A stretch of 12,690 nt of DNA from DATACN01 sp038215095 (GCA_038215095.1 JBBQRG010000079.1:1-12690), one strand, 5' to 3'; counted from the first letter of the stretch, positions 1 through 7,876 are shown. Numbers and translations are program-made. The notes: a model not told the origin generated them from the sequence alone.

Positions 1-360
1 CACAAGGTCGGCGTCGGCACCGCCCGCGGGGCGTTCCCAGAGTCGGTCGACGCGTTCAAGAACGGCGCCCCCGAGATCGCCCTCGCGCGCCCCTACACCC
101 AGGACTTCCTCGGCTGGTTCGACGACTTCTCCACCACCGGCGGCGGCTTCGACGCCCTGGGCGAGGTGTCCCGTGCTCAGATCAACCTGGCCGAGAGCCT
201 GCCGGCCCCGACGGTCGGCCCGGTGCGCAAGTACCAGTTCAAGCGCTGCCCCGGCTCCGCCGAAGCCCCCGCCGCCGACGGCTCCAACGTGCTCTCCGCC
301 GACGAGATGGCAAAGCTCCAATGCGACGAATCCGCCCGCGCCACGGGGAACGTCAAGTGA
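1..360 (+). CDS. MCE/MlaD-family protein, C-terminal 119 residues (5' end outside window)
   Basis: An open frame runs from the first base to a TGA at 358-360, so the start and the MCE domain lie upstream. The visible 119 residues look like the C-terminal part of an actinobacterial Mce subunit. They hold an aromatic/acidic segment (GWFDDFSTTGG, residues about 38-48, then FDALGEVSRAQINL) and a polar tail. Two cysteines are present, in KRCPGS (residue 83 of the visible part) and KLQCDES (108); paired C-terminal cysteines recur in all the genes that follow. Its stop overlaps the next start as GTGA at 357-360, so the two are probably translationally coupled. The in-frame GTG at 166 is internal, because the same frame stays open and protein-like to the window edge. 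The family call rests mainly on context plus resemblance of the C-terminal segment. It is probably the first of six Mce subunits, but the gene order upstream cannot be seen. Confidence 0.85.
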   Translation, partial: HKVGVGTARGAFPESVDAFKNGAPEIALARPYTQDFLGWFDDFSTTGGGFDALGEVSRAQINLAESLPAPTVGPVRKYQFKRCPGSAEAPAADGSNVLSADEMAKLQCDESARATGNVK

Positions 361-1973
361 GGCGGCTGGTCTCGATAGCCGTCGTGGCGGCTGCGCTCGT
401 CGCCGCGCTCCTGCTGGCCGGCGCCTCGAACCCCACGAAGCCGAAGGCCACCTACCAGATCGTCTTCGACAACGCCTTCGGCCTGGCCGAAGGCGGCGAC
501 TTCCGCGTGGGCGGCGTGAAGGCCGGCAAGACCAAGTCCTTCACGGTCTCGAAGAAGAAGGGGCACACGCCCAAGGCGGTGGTGACCGCGCAGATCTCCC
601 AGCCGGGCTTCGACGACTTCCGCTCGGACGCGAGCTGCGAGATCAAGCCCCAGTCGCTGATCGGCGAGTACTACGTGGATTGCCAGCCCGGCAACTCCGG
701 CAAGAAGCTGGCCACCGACGGCTCGGGAACGGTGCCGGTCGAGCACACCTCGTCGACCGTGCCGATCGACCTGGTGAACAACATCCTGCGCAAGCCCTAC
801 CGCGAGCGCTTCCGCCTGATCCTCAGCGAGCTGGGCACCGGCCTGGCCGGCCGGCCCGCGGACCTGAACGCCGTCGTGCGCCGGGCGAGCCCGGGTCTGC
901 GCGAGACCTCCAGGGTGCTGAAGATCCTCGGCAACCAGAACCGCACCATCGAGAACTTCATCAGCGACTCCGACACGGTCGTCGCCCAGCTCGAGCGCAA
1001 CAAGCGCGACGTGGTCCGCTGGGCCAAGACCGCAGGCCGCACGGCGGAGATCTCCGCCACCCGCAAGGCGGAGCTGCAGGCGGGCTTCCACAAGCTCCCG
1101 ACGTTCCTCGGCGAGCTGAAGCCCACCATGGCGAGGCTCGGCGAGCTCACCGACCAGCAGCGCCCGGCGCTCCAGGACCTCCAGCGGGCCGCGCCGGACC
1201 TGAACACCTTCCTCACCCGCCTCGGCCCGTTCGCGGAGGCCTCGCGGCCGGCGCTGCGCTCGCTGGGCAAGGCGTCGGTGAAGGGCACCAAGGCGATCCG
1301 GGAGAGCAACCCAGAGCTCGACGTGCTGCGGCAGCTGTCGGTGAACGCGCAGCCCACCTTCAAGCCGCTGCGGCAGTTCCTGCAGACGCTGGACCAGCGC
1401 AACCGCGCGATCGAGAACGACACGCGCGCCGTGAAGGGCGGACCCCCGGCGCCCGATCCCACGCACATCTCTGGCAAGGGCGGGTTCACCGGCCTGGAGG
1501 TGCTCTGGAACTACTTCTTCTGGCAGAGCCTCGACCTGAACGGCTACGACCAGTACAGCCACATGCTGCGTACCTCGATCACCGCCACGGAGTGCAGCCC
1601 GCTCAGCAACAAAGAGGACCCGAAGAGCGCCCACTTCAAGAAGTGCAGCCAGTGGCTCGGCCCGAACCTGCCTGGCATTACGACGCCGGACTTCACGGAC
1701 AATGGCTCGATGGCAAAGCTCGCCTCCGAGGCCAGCAAGCCCGCGAGCAAGGTGGGCGAGCGGCGTAGCGCGGGCCAGCCCGACGCCGCCCCGCTGCCCG
1801 GCCAGCGCGACATCTCCAAGCCGCAGGTCACCACGCCGCCGGCGGTCAAGCAGCTGCTCGACCAGCTCCCGAAGGCTCAGCGCGAGCAGGCCCAGCAGCG
1901 CCTCAACACGCAGACCCCGCCGGCCTCGGGCGCCAGCGACACCCAGCTCCTCGACTTCCTGCTCGGCCCATGA
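357..1973 (+). CDS. MCE/MlaD-family Mce subunit with extra cysteine pair in the MCE domain
   Basis: This is a 538-residue subunit of an Mce lipid/sterol-type ABC importer, expected to be membrane-anchored and to project outward. I chose the GTG at 357: it forms a GTGA overlap with the previous stop, and GGGGAA (345-350) sits 6 nt upstream. An ATG at 321 in the same frame would add 12 Arg-rich residues and is less likely. A hydrophobic helix covers about residues 4-22, ending LLLAGASN, which is lipobox-like except that Ala replaces the essential Cys. The MCE domain spans about 31-132, with the signature FRVGGVKAG at 49-57 and a pore-loop-like QSLIGEYYV at 99-107. It uniquely has Cys94 and Cys109 inside this domain. 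A helical region (about 150-360) follows, then a W/Y-rich C-terminal segment (LWNYFFWQ) with Cys413 and Cys430, and a Gln-rich tail ending LLDFLLGP. The family is secure; the transported substrate and the Mce letter are unknown. Confidence 0.95.
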   Translation: MRRLVSIAVVAAALVAALLLAGASNPTKPKATYQIVFDNAFGLAEGGDFRVGGVKAGKTKSFTVSKKKGHTPKAVVTAQISQPGFDDFRSDASCEIKPQSLIGEYYVDCQPGNSGKKLATDGSGTVPVEHTSSTVPIDLVNNILRKPYRERFRLILSELGTGLAGRPADLNAVVRRASPGLRETSRVLKILGNQNRTIENFISDSDTVVAQLERNKRDVVRWAKTAGRTAEISATRKAELQAGFHKLPTFLGELKPTMARLGELTDQQRPALQDLQRAAPDLNTFLTRLGPFAEASRPALRSLGKASVKGTKAIRESNPELDVLRQLSVNAQPTFKPLRQFLQTLDQRNRAIENDTRAVKGGPPAPDPTHISGKGGFTGLEVLWNYFFWQSLDLNGYDQYSHMLRTSITATECSPLSNKEDPKSAHFKKCSQWLGPNLPGITTPDFTDNGSMAKLASEASKPASKVGERRSAGQPDAAPLPGQRDISKPQVTTPPAVKQLLDQLPKAQREQAQQRLNTQTPPASGASDTQLLDFLLGP

Positions 1974-3526
1974 GAGGACGCCAGGGAACAGCCTCGCTGG
2001 TCGCAAGCCCCGTGCTGGTGGGTGCGGTCACGGTGCTGATCGTGATCATCGCCGTGTTCATCTCCTACAACGCGAACAAGGGCCTGCCGTTCGTGCCCAC
2101 TTACGACCTCAAGGCACAGCTGCCCACGGGCGCCAAGCTCGTGAAGGGCAACGAGGTGCGTACGGGCGGCTTCCGCGTGGGCGTGGTGGAGAACATCACG
2201 CCCAAGTCCGTGACCACCAGCGGCAAGACCCACACGATCGCGGTAGTGACCATGAAGCTCGACAAGACGGTCGAGCCGCTCGCCAAGGACTCCACGGTTC
2301 GGGTGCGGCCGCGCTCGGCGCTCGGCCTGAAGTACGTCGAGCTGACCCCCGGCAAGTCGAAGCAGACCTATGCATCCGGCGACACCGTGCCGCTGAAGTT
2401 CGCCAGCCAGCCGCTCGACTTCGAGGACTTCTACGGGATCTTCGACCGCGGCACCCGCCCGAAGGTGCGCGATGCCACCCAGGGCTTCGGCGACGCGTTC
2501 GCGGGTCGCGGGCAGAACATCAACACGGCGATCGAGTCGCTGAACCCATTCTTCCGCCACCTGACTCCGGTGATGACGACGCTGGCGAAGCGCGACACCC
2601 ACCTCGAGGAGTTCTTCAAGCAGCTCGGCCGGGCATCTGCGCAGGTCGCGCCCGTGGCACGCACCCAGGCGGTGCTGTTCACGAACATGGCGGACACCTT
2701 CCAGGCGATCTCCGCGGACCCGCTGGCCCTGCAGCAGACGATCGAGAAGTCGCCGCCCACGCAGGACGTGTCGATCCGCTCCTTCCGCGTGCAGCGACCC
2801 TTCCTGGTGGACTTCACCGACCTGTCCCGGAGGCTGCGCCCCGCCGCGGCTCAGCTGCCGGTCTCGCTGCCGGCGCTCAACTCCGCCCTGAAGGTGGGCA
2901 CGCCGGTGCTGCCCCGCACGGTCAAGCTCAACCAGCGCTTCGGCGACGTGTTCGACCAGCTCGACACACTGATGCGGAACCCGAACACACTGCTCACGCT
3001 CAAGGACCTGCGCACGACCCTTTCGGTCACCCGCCCGGCGGCCGAGTTCATTGCGCCGTACCAGACGGTCTGCAACTACCCCATCTACTTCCTGCTGGGA
3101 CTCGGCGATCACCAGTCGCTCGTCTCGCCGGACGGGTCCGGCACCGTGCAGAACCAGGGCATCAAGCTCGTGAACCAGCAGCAGGCCAACAACTACGGCA
3201 CGCTCAACTCCTCGCGGAACGTGGACGTGCCCCCGGGGATGAAGGCGCGCGGCGCGAAGGACGGCACGGGTACGCTCCACCGCCTGCAGGCGCCCCTCTA
3301 CTCGCCCGCGATCGACGCCCAGGGCAACGCCGACTGCCAGCGCGGCCAGGAGGGCTACCCGAACGGCCCGCTTGCGCTGGGCGCCCGCTACGGCAAGGGC
3401 AAGCTGCCCGACGGCACGCCCTCCGGCGGCAACGCCCCGAACACGAACGACAACTACCCGATCCTCTCGGGCGGAACGTTCGCGACCCGCCGTCTCGGCA
3501 TCAAGAACCTGAAGGACGTGCCCTAG
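1970..3526 (+). CDS. MCE/MlaD-family Mce subunit
   Basis: This 518-residue Mce subunit starts at an ATG inside the preceding stop (ATGA, 1970-1973). I see no good Shine-Dalgarno upstream, so translation is probably coupled to the previous gene. A single membrane helix covers about residues 14-32 (VLVGAVTVLIVIIAVFISY). The MCE domain is about 44-130, with the variant signature FRVGVVENI at 68-76 and a pore-loop-like RSALGLKYV at 115-123. A long helical stretch follows (about 150-350). The C-terminal portion is Gly/Asn-rich and loop-like, with Cys368 (TVCNYP) and Cys456 (ADCQRGQEGYPNGP); these are the protein's only cysteines. Expected role: one of six non-identical subunits making the extracytoplasmic tunnel through which hydrophobic cargo reaches the YrbE-type permease. 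Subunit identity and cargo cannot be read from the sequence. Confidence 0.95.
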   Translation: MRGRQGTASLVASPVLVGAVTVLIVIIAVFISYNANKGLPFVPTYDLKAQLPTGAKLVKGNEVRTGGFRVGVVENITPKSVTTSGKTHTIAVVTMKLDKTVEPLAKDSTVRVRPRSALGLKYVELTPGKSKQTYASGDTVPLKFASQPLDFEDFYGIFDRGTRPKVRDATQGFGDAFAGRGQNINTAIESLNPFFRHLTPVMTTLAKRDTHLEEFFKQLGRASAQVAPVARTQAVLFTNMADTFQAISADPLALQQTIEKSPPTQDVSIRSFRVQRPFLVDFTDLSRRLRPAAAQLPVSLPALNSALKVGTPVLPRTVKLNQRFGDVFDQLDTLMRNPNTLLTLKDLRTTLSVTRPAAEFIAPYQTVCNYPIYFLLGLGDHQSLVSPDGSGTVQNQGIKLVNQQQANNYGTLNSSRNVDVPPGMKARGAKDGTGTLHRLQAPLYSPAIDAQGNADCQRGQEGYPNGPLALGARYGKGKLPDGTPSGGNAPNTNDNYPILSGGTFATRRLGIKNLKDVP

Positions 3527-3528
3527 CG

Positions 3529-5025
3529 ATGAGCAAGTTCCGCGCAGGAGTCCTCGCCTTGGCCGTGATCGCGCTGTTCGGGTACTTCGGGTTCACGAAG
3601 GCCAACCCGTTCTCGCACCCCTACGAGCTGAACGCGGTCTTCAACAACGTGAACAACCTCAAGCCGAACTCGCCGGTTCGCATCGCCGGCGTCGAGGTCG
3701 GCAAGGTGAAGAAGGTCGAGCCGATCACCTCGGGCGAGGGCGCCGCGCACGTGACCATGGTCGTCAAGGACAAGGCGCTCCCGATCCACAACGACGCCCA
3801 GGCCCACGTGCGCTCGCGAATCTTCCTCGAGGGCAACTTCTTCGTGGACATCCAGCCGGGCTCCCCCGGCGCGCCGCTCCTGGCGGACGGCGGCACGATC
3901 CCGATTCAGCACACCTCGTCGCCGGTGCAGCTCGGGCAGCTGCTGTCCGCGCTGCAGAACGACACCCGCGCCGACCTGCAGACCTTCCTGAAGGAGTACT
4001 CGAAGGGCCTTTCCGGCAAGGGTGCCCGTGGGTTCAACCAGTCGATCAAGTACTGGCAGAGCGCCTACAAGAACTCGTCGCTCGCCAATGACGCGACTCT
4101 GGGTGTGGATCCCACCAGGGACCTCCAGCGCGTGCTCAAGGGGCAGGCGCGCACCTTCCGCGCGCTGAACGCCGAGCCCGACAAGCTGAAGAGCCTGGTC
4201 ACCGACTTCAACACCACGGCCGGCGCCTTTGCCCGCCAGGACGTGGCGCTCGAAGCAGCGATTCCGGCGCTGCGCGACACGCTCAAGACGGCGCAGCCCG
4301 CCCTCGCCTCGCTCAACGACGCGCTGCCCACGCTGCGGGCCTTCTCGATGGACGCGCTGCCGGGCGTGAAGAGCTCCGGCCCGACGCTCGACGCGTCGCT
4401 GCCCTTCATCGAGCAGGCGCGTCTGTTGGTGCGCCCGCAGGAGCTGCGCGGCACCGCCGCCACGCTGCGCCGCTACATCCCGTCACTCGTGCGCCTGAAC
4501 GAGCGTTCCGTGCCGCTCTCCTCGGAGGCCCGACAGCTGTCGGCCTGCACGAACAAGGTCCTCGTGCCCTATGTGCGCTCGACGATCCCGAACGTCGACG
4601 ACCACGCGAACACCGACCAGCAGGTCCGCTTCCAGTTGCAGCGTGGCTTCCCGGGCCTGTCGGGTGAGAGCCGCCTGTCGGACGGCAACAACCAGTCCTT
4701 CCACGGGTCGGCGACGGCGAGCCCGCAGAAGATCCAGCCCGTGCCGCCCACCGTGATCGACCAGCCGCCCCCGAGGCGCCCTGACATCCCGTGCGAGACC
4801 CAGCAGACGCCTGACCTGAATGCTGCCAAGGCGGTCGTGGCCTCCGGACCGGCCGGCGGCCTGGTGCTGCCCTCGGCGCCGTCGATCCCGGCGCTGCCGA
4901 AGTTCAAGGTCGCCCCGCTGATGAAGGCGGGCCAGCTGATGAAGCAGTTCGAGCAGAAGCAGAACGCGCGGGAGAACGCCAAGGCGAAGAAGGCCGAGGC
5001 CAAGACGAAGAGGGTGAGCCGGTGA
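3529..5025 (+). CDS. MCE/MlaD-family Mce subunit with basic C-terminal tail
   Basis: This 498-residue Mce subunit starts at the ATG 2 nt after the previous stop. GAAGGA lies upstream at 3511-3516, but 12 nt away, so coupling probably matters. The frame stays open far upstream to 1702, but that part overlaps the previous gene and reads as a low-complexity Arg/Pro shadow, so it is excluded. A short N-terminal membrane helix covers about residues 7-23. The MCE domain is about 32-112, with the canonical signature VRIAGVEVGKV at 50-60 and a pore-loop-like RIFLEGNFFV. A helical region covers about 135-330. The only cysteines are Cys340 (LSACTNKV) and Cys422 (DIPCETQ). A Pro-rich segment precedes the end, and the last 28 or so residues are strongly basic (KAKKAEAKTKRVSR). 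This is confidently an Mce subunit; the role of the basic tail is unknown. Confidence 0.95.
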   Translation: MSKFRAGVLALAVIALFGYFGFTKANPFSHPYELNAVFNNVNNLKPNSPVRIAGVEVGKVKKVEPITSGEGAAHVTMVVKDKALPIHNDAQAHVRSRIFLEGNFFVDIQPGSPGAPLLADGGTIPIQHTSSPVQLGQLLSALQNDTRADLQTFLKEYSKGLSGKGARGFNQSIKYWQSAYKNSSLANDATLGVDPTRDLQRVLKGQARTFRALNAEPDKLKSLVTDFNTTAGAFARQDVALEAAIPALRDTLKTAQPALASLNDALPTLRAFSMDALPGVKSSGPTLDASLPFIEQARLLVRPQELRGTAATLRRYIPSLVRLNERSVPLSSEARQLSACTNKVLVPYVRSTIPNVDDHANTDQQVRFQLQRGFPGLSGESRLSDGNNQSFHGSATASPQKIQPVPPTVIDQPPPRRPDIPCETQQTPDLNAAKAVVASGPAGGLVLPSAPSIPALPKFKVAPLMKAGQLMKQFEQKQNARENAKAKKAEAKTKRVSR

Positions 5026-6383
5026 AGACCGCCATCCGCAAGCACCTCGGCGACTTCATCGCGATCCTCGCGCTGTTCGTGCTGGCCGCGGGCGTGGGCG
5101 TCTACATCCTGACCCAGCAGCGCCTGCGCTTCCCGCTCGTACAGGAGAAGACGCACCGCGTCGAGGCCGTGCTCCCGAACGCCCAGGCGGTCACCCCCGG
5201 CCAGGGCCAGACCGTGCGCGTCGCGGGTGTCGAGGTGGGCCAGATCGGCAAGGTGAACCTCGAAGACGGCCGCGCAGTGGTGAACCTCGAGATCGACCCG
5301 AAGTACAAGTCGCTGATCAAGACGGACGCGAGCGCCCTGCTGCGCCCGAAGACCGGCGTGAAGGACATGTTCCTCGAGGTCGACCCGGGTGACAGCAACA
5401 AGGTGATGCCCGAGAACGGGCGCATCCCGGTCGAGAACACCGAGCAGGACATCGACCCGGACGAGATTCTCTCCGCGCTCGACTCGGACACGCGCGACTA
5501 CCTACGACTGCTGATCTCCGGCGCCGGAAAGGGCCTGAAGGGCCGCGGCTCGGACCTTCAGGAGGCCCTCGCCCGCCTGGGCCCGCTGCACAAGGACCTT
5601 GCCCGGGTCACGAAGGCGGTCGCCACGCGCCGCGAGAACCTGCGCCGGCTGATCCACAACTACGGGCTGCTAACCGCCGAGCTCGGGAACAACGGCAAGA
5701 CCCTGACGCGGCTCGTGAGCTCGTCGAGCGAGGTCTTCAAGTCACTGGCGGCCGAGGACAACAACATCTCCACGGCGGTCGCGCGCCTGCCCGGCACGCT
5801 GCGGCAGACCCAGAGCACGCTGGCCAAGGTCGATCCCTACGCGAAGACGCTCAGGACGTCGCTCGAGTCACTCCGCCCGGCCTTCCGCCAGCTCGACGCC
5901 ACCAACAAGGCCGTTCTGCCGGCGGTCAAGGAGGGAACGCCGATTTTGAAGAACGAGGTGCGCCCGTTCGCCCGCGCCGCGCGCCCGTTCACCAACAACC
6001 TCGGCCAGTCCGCGAAGAACCTGTCCGGCGCCGCTCCGCAGCTCACGGCGACCTTCCACGAGCTCAACCGCCTCTTCAACATCGGCGCCTACAACCCCAA
6101 CGGCCGCGAGGGCCTGACCGGCGACCTCGCCAAGGACCGCGCACGCGACGAGGGTTACCTCTACTGGCTGGCCTGGACGGCACAGAACACGGTCTCGCTA
6201 TTCAGCACGTCTGACGCGAACGGCCCGTTCCGCCGCTTCTACCTCGGCGGCCTGGGCTGCGGCATACTGACTGCAGCCGGCTTGCCCCAGCCGGCTGTCG
6301 ACCTGCTCGGCCCCGGTACCAGCACCACGCCAGGCGCGGGAGTCTGCGCGGGCGGCGGCACCGGAGGCACGGGCGGCCCATGA
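5022..6383 (+). CDS. MCE/MlaD-family Mce subunit
   Basis: This 453-residue Mce subunit starts at a GTG overlapping the previous stop (GTGA, 5022-5025), with an AG-rich Shine-Dalgarno-like GAAGAGGG about 7 nt upstream. The membrane helix is about residues 11-30 (DFIAILALFVLAAGVGVYIL). The MCE domain is about 45-125 and carries the most canonical signature of the set (VRVAGVEVGQIGKV at 65-78). The pore-loop position reads KTGVKDMFLEV, without the hydrophobic pair seen in its neighbours. A helical coil-like region follows (about 145-350). The C-terminal segment has an aromatic motif (YLYWLAW, Trp382) followed by Cys413, at nearly the same residue numbers as the motif and Cys413 of the gene at 357-1973, which suggests these two are the closer paralogues. 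A Gly-rich tail contains the second and last cysteine, Cys442. The function is inferred from the family; the cargo is unknown. Confidence 0.95.
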   Translation: MKTAIRKHLGDFIAILALFVLAAGVGVYILTQQRLRFPLVQEKTHRVEAVLPNAQAVTPGQGQTVRVAGVEVGQIGKVNLEDGRAVVNLEIDPKYKSLIKTDASALLRPKTGVKDMFLEVDPGDSNKVMPENGRIPVENTEQDIDPDEILSALDSDTRDYLRLLISGAGKGLKGRGSDLQEALARLGPLHKDLARVTKAVATRRENLRRLIHNYGLLTAELGNNGKTLTRLVSSSSEVFKSLAAEDNNISTAVARLPGTLRQTQSTLAKVDPYAKTLRTSLESLRPAFRQLDATNKAVLPAVKEGTPILKNEVRPFARAARPFTNNLGQSAKNLSGAAPQLTATFHELNRLFNIGAYNPNGREGLTGDLAKDRARDEGYLYWLAWTAQNTVSLFSTSDANGPFRRFYLGGLGCGILTAAGLPQPAVDLLGPGTSTTPGAGVCAGGGTGGTGGP

Positions 6384-7876
6384 TCAAGCAAGCTCCCAGC
6401 CTCGGCCGGATCATGGCGATGGTGGCCTTCACCCTGTCGGTGGTCGCCCTGCTCATGTTCCTATGGCTGGCCTTCGGCGGCGCGATCCCGCTCAAGCCGC
6501 AGAGCTACCGCCTGAAGGCGCACTTCCCCGAGGCGGCCACGCTCACCCTTGAAGCGGACGTGCGCATGGCCGGCGTGAACGTGGGCAAGGTCAAGACGAA
6601 GTCGCTCGACAAGGGCGGGAACCGCACCACGGCCGTGCTCGAGATCAAGCATCAGTACGGCCCAATCCCCAAGAACACGAAGGCGATCCTGCGCCAGAAG
6701 ACGCTGCTCGGCGAGACCTACGTGGAGTTGGCGCCGGGCAACAAGAACACGGGGATGCTGCCGGATGGCGGCACGCTTCCGAACGCGCAGGTCCAGCCCA
6801 CGGTCGAGCTCGACGAGATCTTCAGCTCCTTCGACCCGGCCACGCGCAAGGCCTTCCAGACCTGGATGGACGAGCTGGCCAAGTCGATCAAGGGCGGGCG
6901 CGGCCAGGACCTGAACAGTGCGTTCGGCAACCTTCAGGGCTTCTCGGCCGACGGCGCCAAGTTGTTCCAGACGCTCGACGACCAGAACGCGGCCGTCCAG
7001 CGGCTGATCAAGAACACGGGAATCGTGTTCGGCGCGATCAACGAGCGGCAGGGCGCGCTGCGCCAGCTGATCGTGAACTCGAACAACACGTTCGAGGCGA
7101 CCGCTTCGCAGGATAAGGCGCTGGCGGAGACGTTCCGCATCTTCCCGACCTTCCTGGACGAGTCCAAGGCCACGCTGGCCCGGCTGGAGCGCTTCTCCGT
7201 CAACACGCGCCCGCTCGTCAACGAGCTCAAGCGTCCCGCCGACAACCTCGGGCCGACCGTCCGCGACCTGGGCGACCTGGCGCCCGACGCGGAGCACCTG
7301 TTCCGCAGCCTGCCGCCGCTCATCAACGCTTCCGCTACGGGCCTGCCGGCAACCCAGCGCATCCTCAAGGGCGCAGAGCCGCTCTTCGAGGCCGCCCACG
7401 TGTTCCTCCCCGAGCTCAACCCGATCCTCTCCTACTTCAACTTCCGTCAGGCCACGATCGCCGGCTTCCTCACCAACGCCGGCCCGGACCTGTCGGGCAA
7501 GGCCAGCGGTCGCCGCCAGCAGACCCAGATCGGGATCATCGACGCGAAGGAATTCCAGAAGTTCACTACCCGGCCCTACTGGGAGCGCGGCAACTCCTAC
7601 CTGGCGCCGAACGCGCTCCAGCGCGGCATAGCGCTGGGCGGAATCGAGAGCTTCGACTGCAATGCCGCCGGCGGTCCACAGCCGGACCCGGTCGATAACC
7701 CGCCGCCGGGCCGCGACAAGACGCCGCCGTGCTTCGTGCAGCCGCCGTCCCTGTACGACGGCAAGCAGTTCTCGCTGCTGCGCAAGGGTCACGCGCCGAA
7801 GGTGGATGCGCCCACGCGCCGCGAGGGTAAGAACGGGTCCGCGAAGGACCCCCACCCGAACGACCCGCTCCGCTAA
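6380..7876 (+). CDS. MCE/MlaD-family Mce subunit (last of the operon)
   Basis: This 498-residue Mce subunit starts at an ATG overlapping the previous stop (ATGA, 6380-6383); GGAGG at 6363-6367 lies rather far upstream (12 nt). A membrane helix covers about residues 11-33. The MCE domain is about 43-121, with signature VRMAGVNVGKVKTK at 61-74 and a typical pore-loop-like KTLLGETYVEL at 107-117. A helical region follows to about residue 360. The C-terminal segment contains FNFRQATIAGFL, a GNSYLAPNAL motif, and the only cysteines, Cys427 (ESFDCNAA) and Cys451 (PPCFVQPP), followed by a basic/polar end. It is the sixth consecutive MCE gene and the last one, since the next frame encodes an unrelated phosphatase after a 69-nt gap. 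By position it could correspond to mycobacterial MceF, but the sequence alone does not prove this. Confidence 0.95.
   Translation: MIKQAPSLGRIMAMVAFTLSVVALLMFLWLAFGGAIPLKPQSYRLKAHFPEAATLTLEADVRMAGVNVGKVKTKSLDKGGNRTTAVLEIKHQYGPIPKNTKAILRQKTLLGETYVELAPGNKNTGMLPDGGTLPNAQVQPTVELDEIFSSFDPATRKAFQTWMDELAKSIKGGRGQDLNSAFGNLQGFSADGAKLFQTLDDQNAAVQRLIKNTGIVFGAINERQGALRQLIVNSNNTFEATASQDKALAETFRIFPTFLDESKATLARLERFSVNTRPLVNELKRPADNLGPTVRDLGDLAPDAEHLFRSLPPLINASATGLPATQRILKGAEPLFEAAHVFLPELNPILSYFNFRQATIAGFLTNAGPDLSGKASGRRQQTQIGIIDAKEFQKFTTRPYWERGNSYLAPNALQRGIALGGIESFDCNAAGGPQPDPVDNPPPGRDKTPPCFVQPPSLYDGKQFSLLRKGHAPKVDAPTRREGKNGSAKDPHPNDPLR

Noticed and set aside
177..2006. Long antisense open frame opposite the first two MCE genes
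   Set aside because: Its Arg/Leu/Ala-rich composition is typical of high-GC shadow frames, it has no recognisable motif, and it overlaps two well-supported MCE coding regions.
1702..3528. Upstream extension of the frame of the MCE gene at 3529
   Set aside because: The 609 residues before Met at 3529 are low-complexity Arg/Pro/Ala and overlap the genuine MCE gene at 1970-3526; the membrane helix and MCE domain begin only after 3529.
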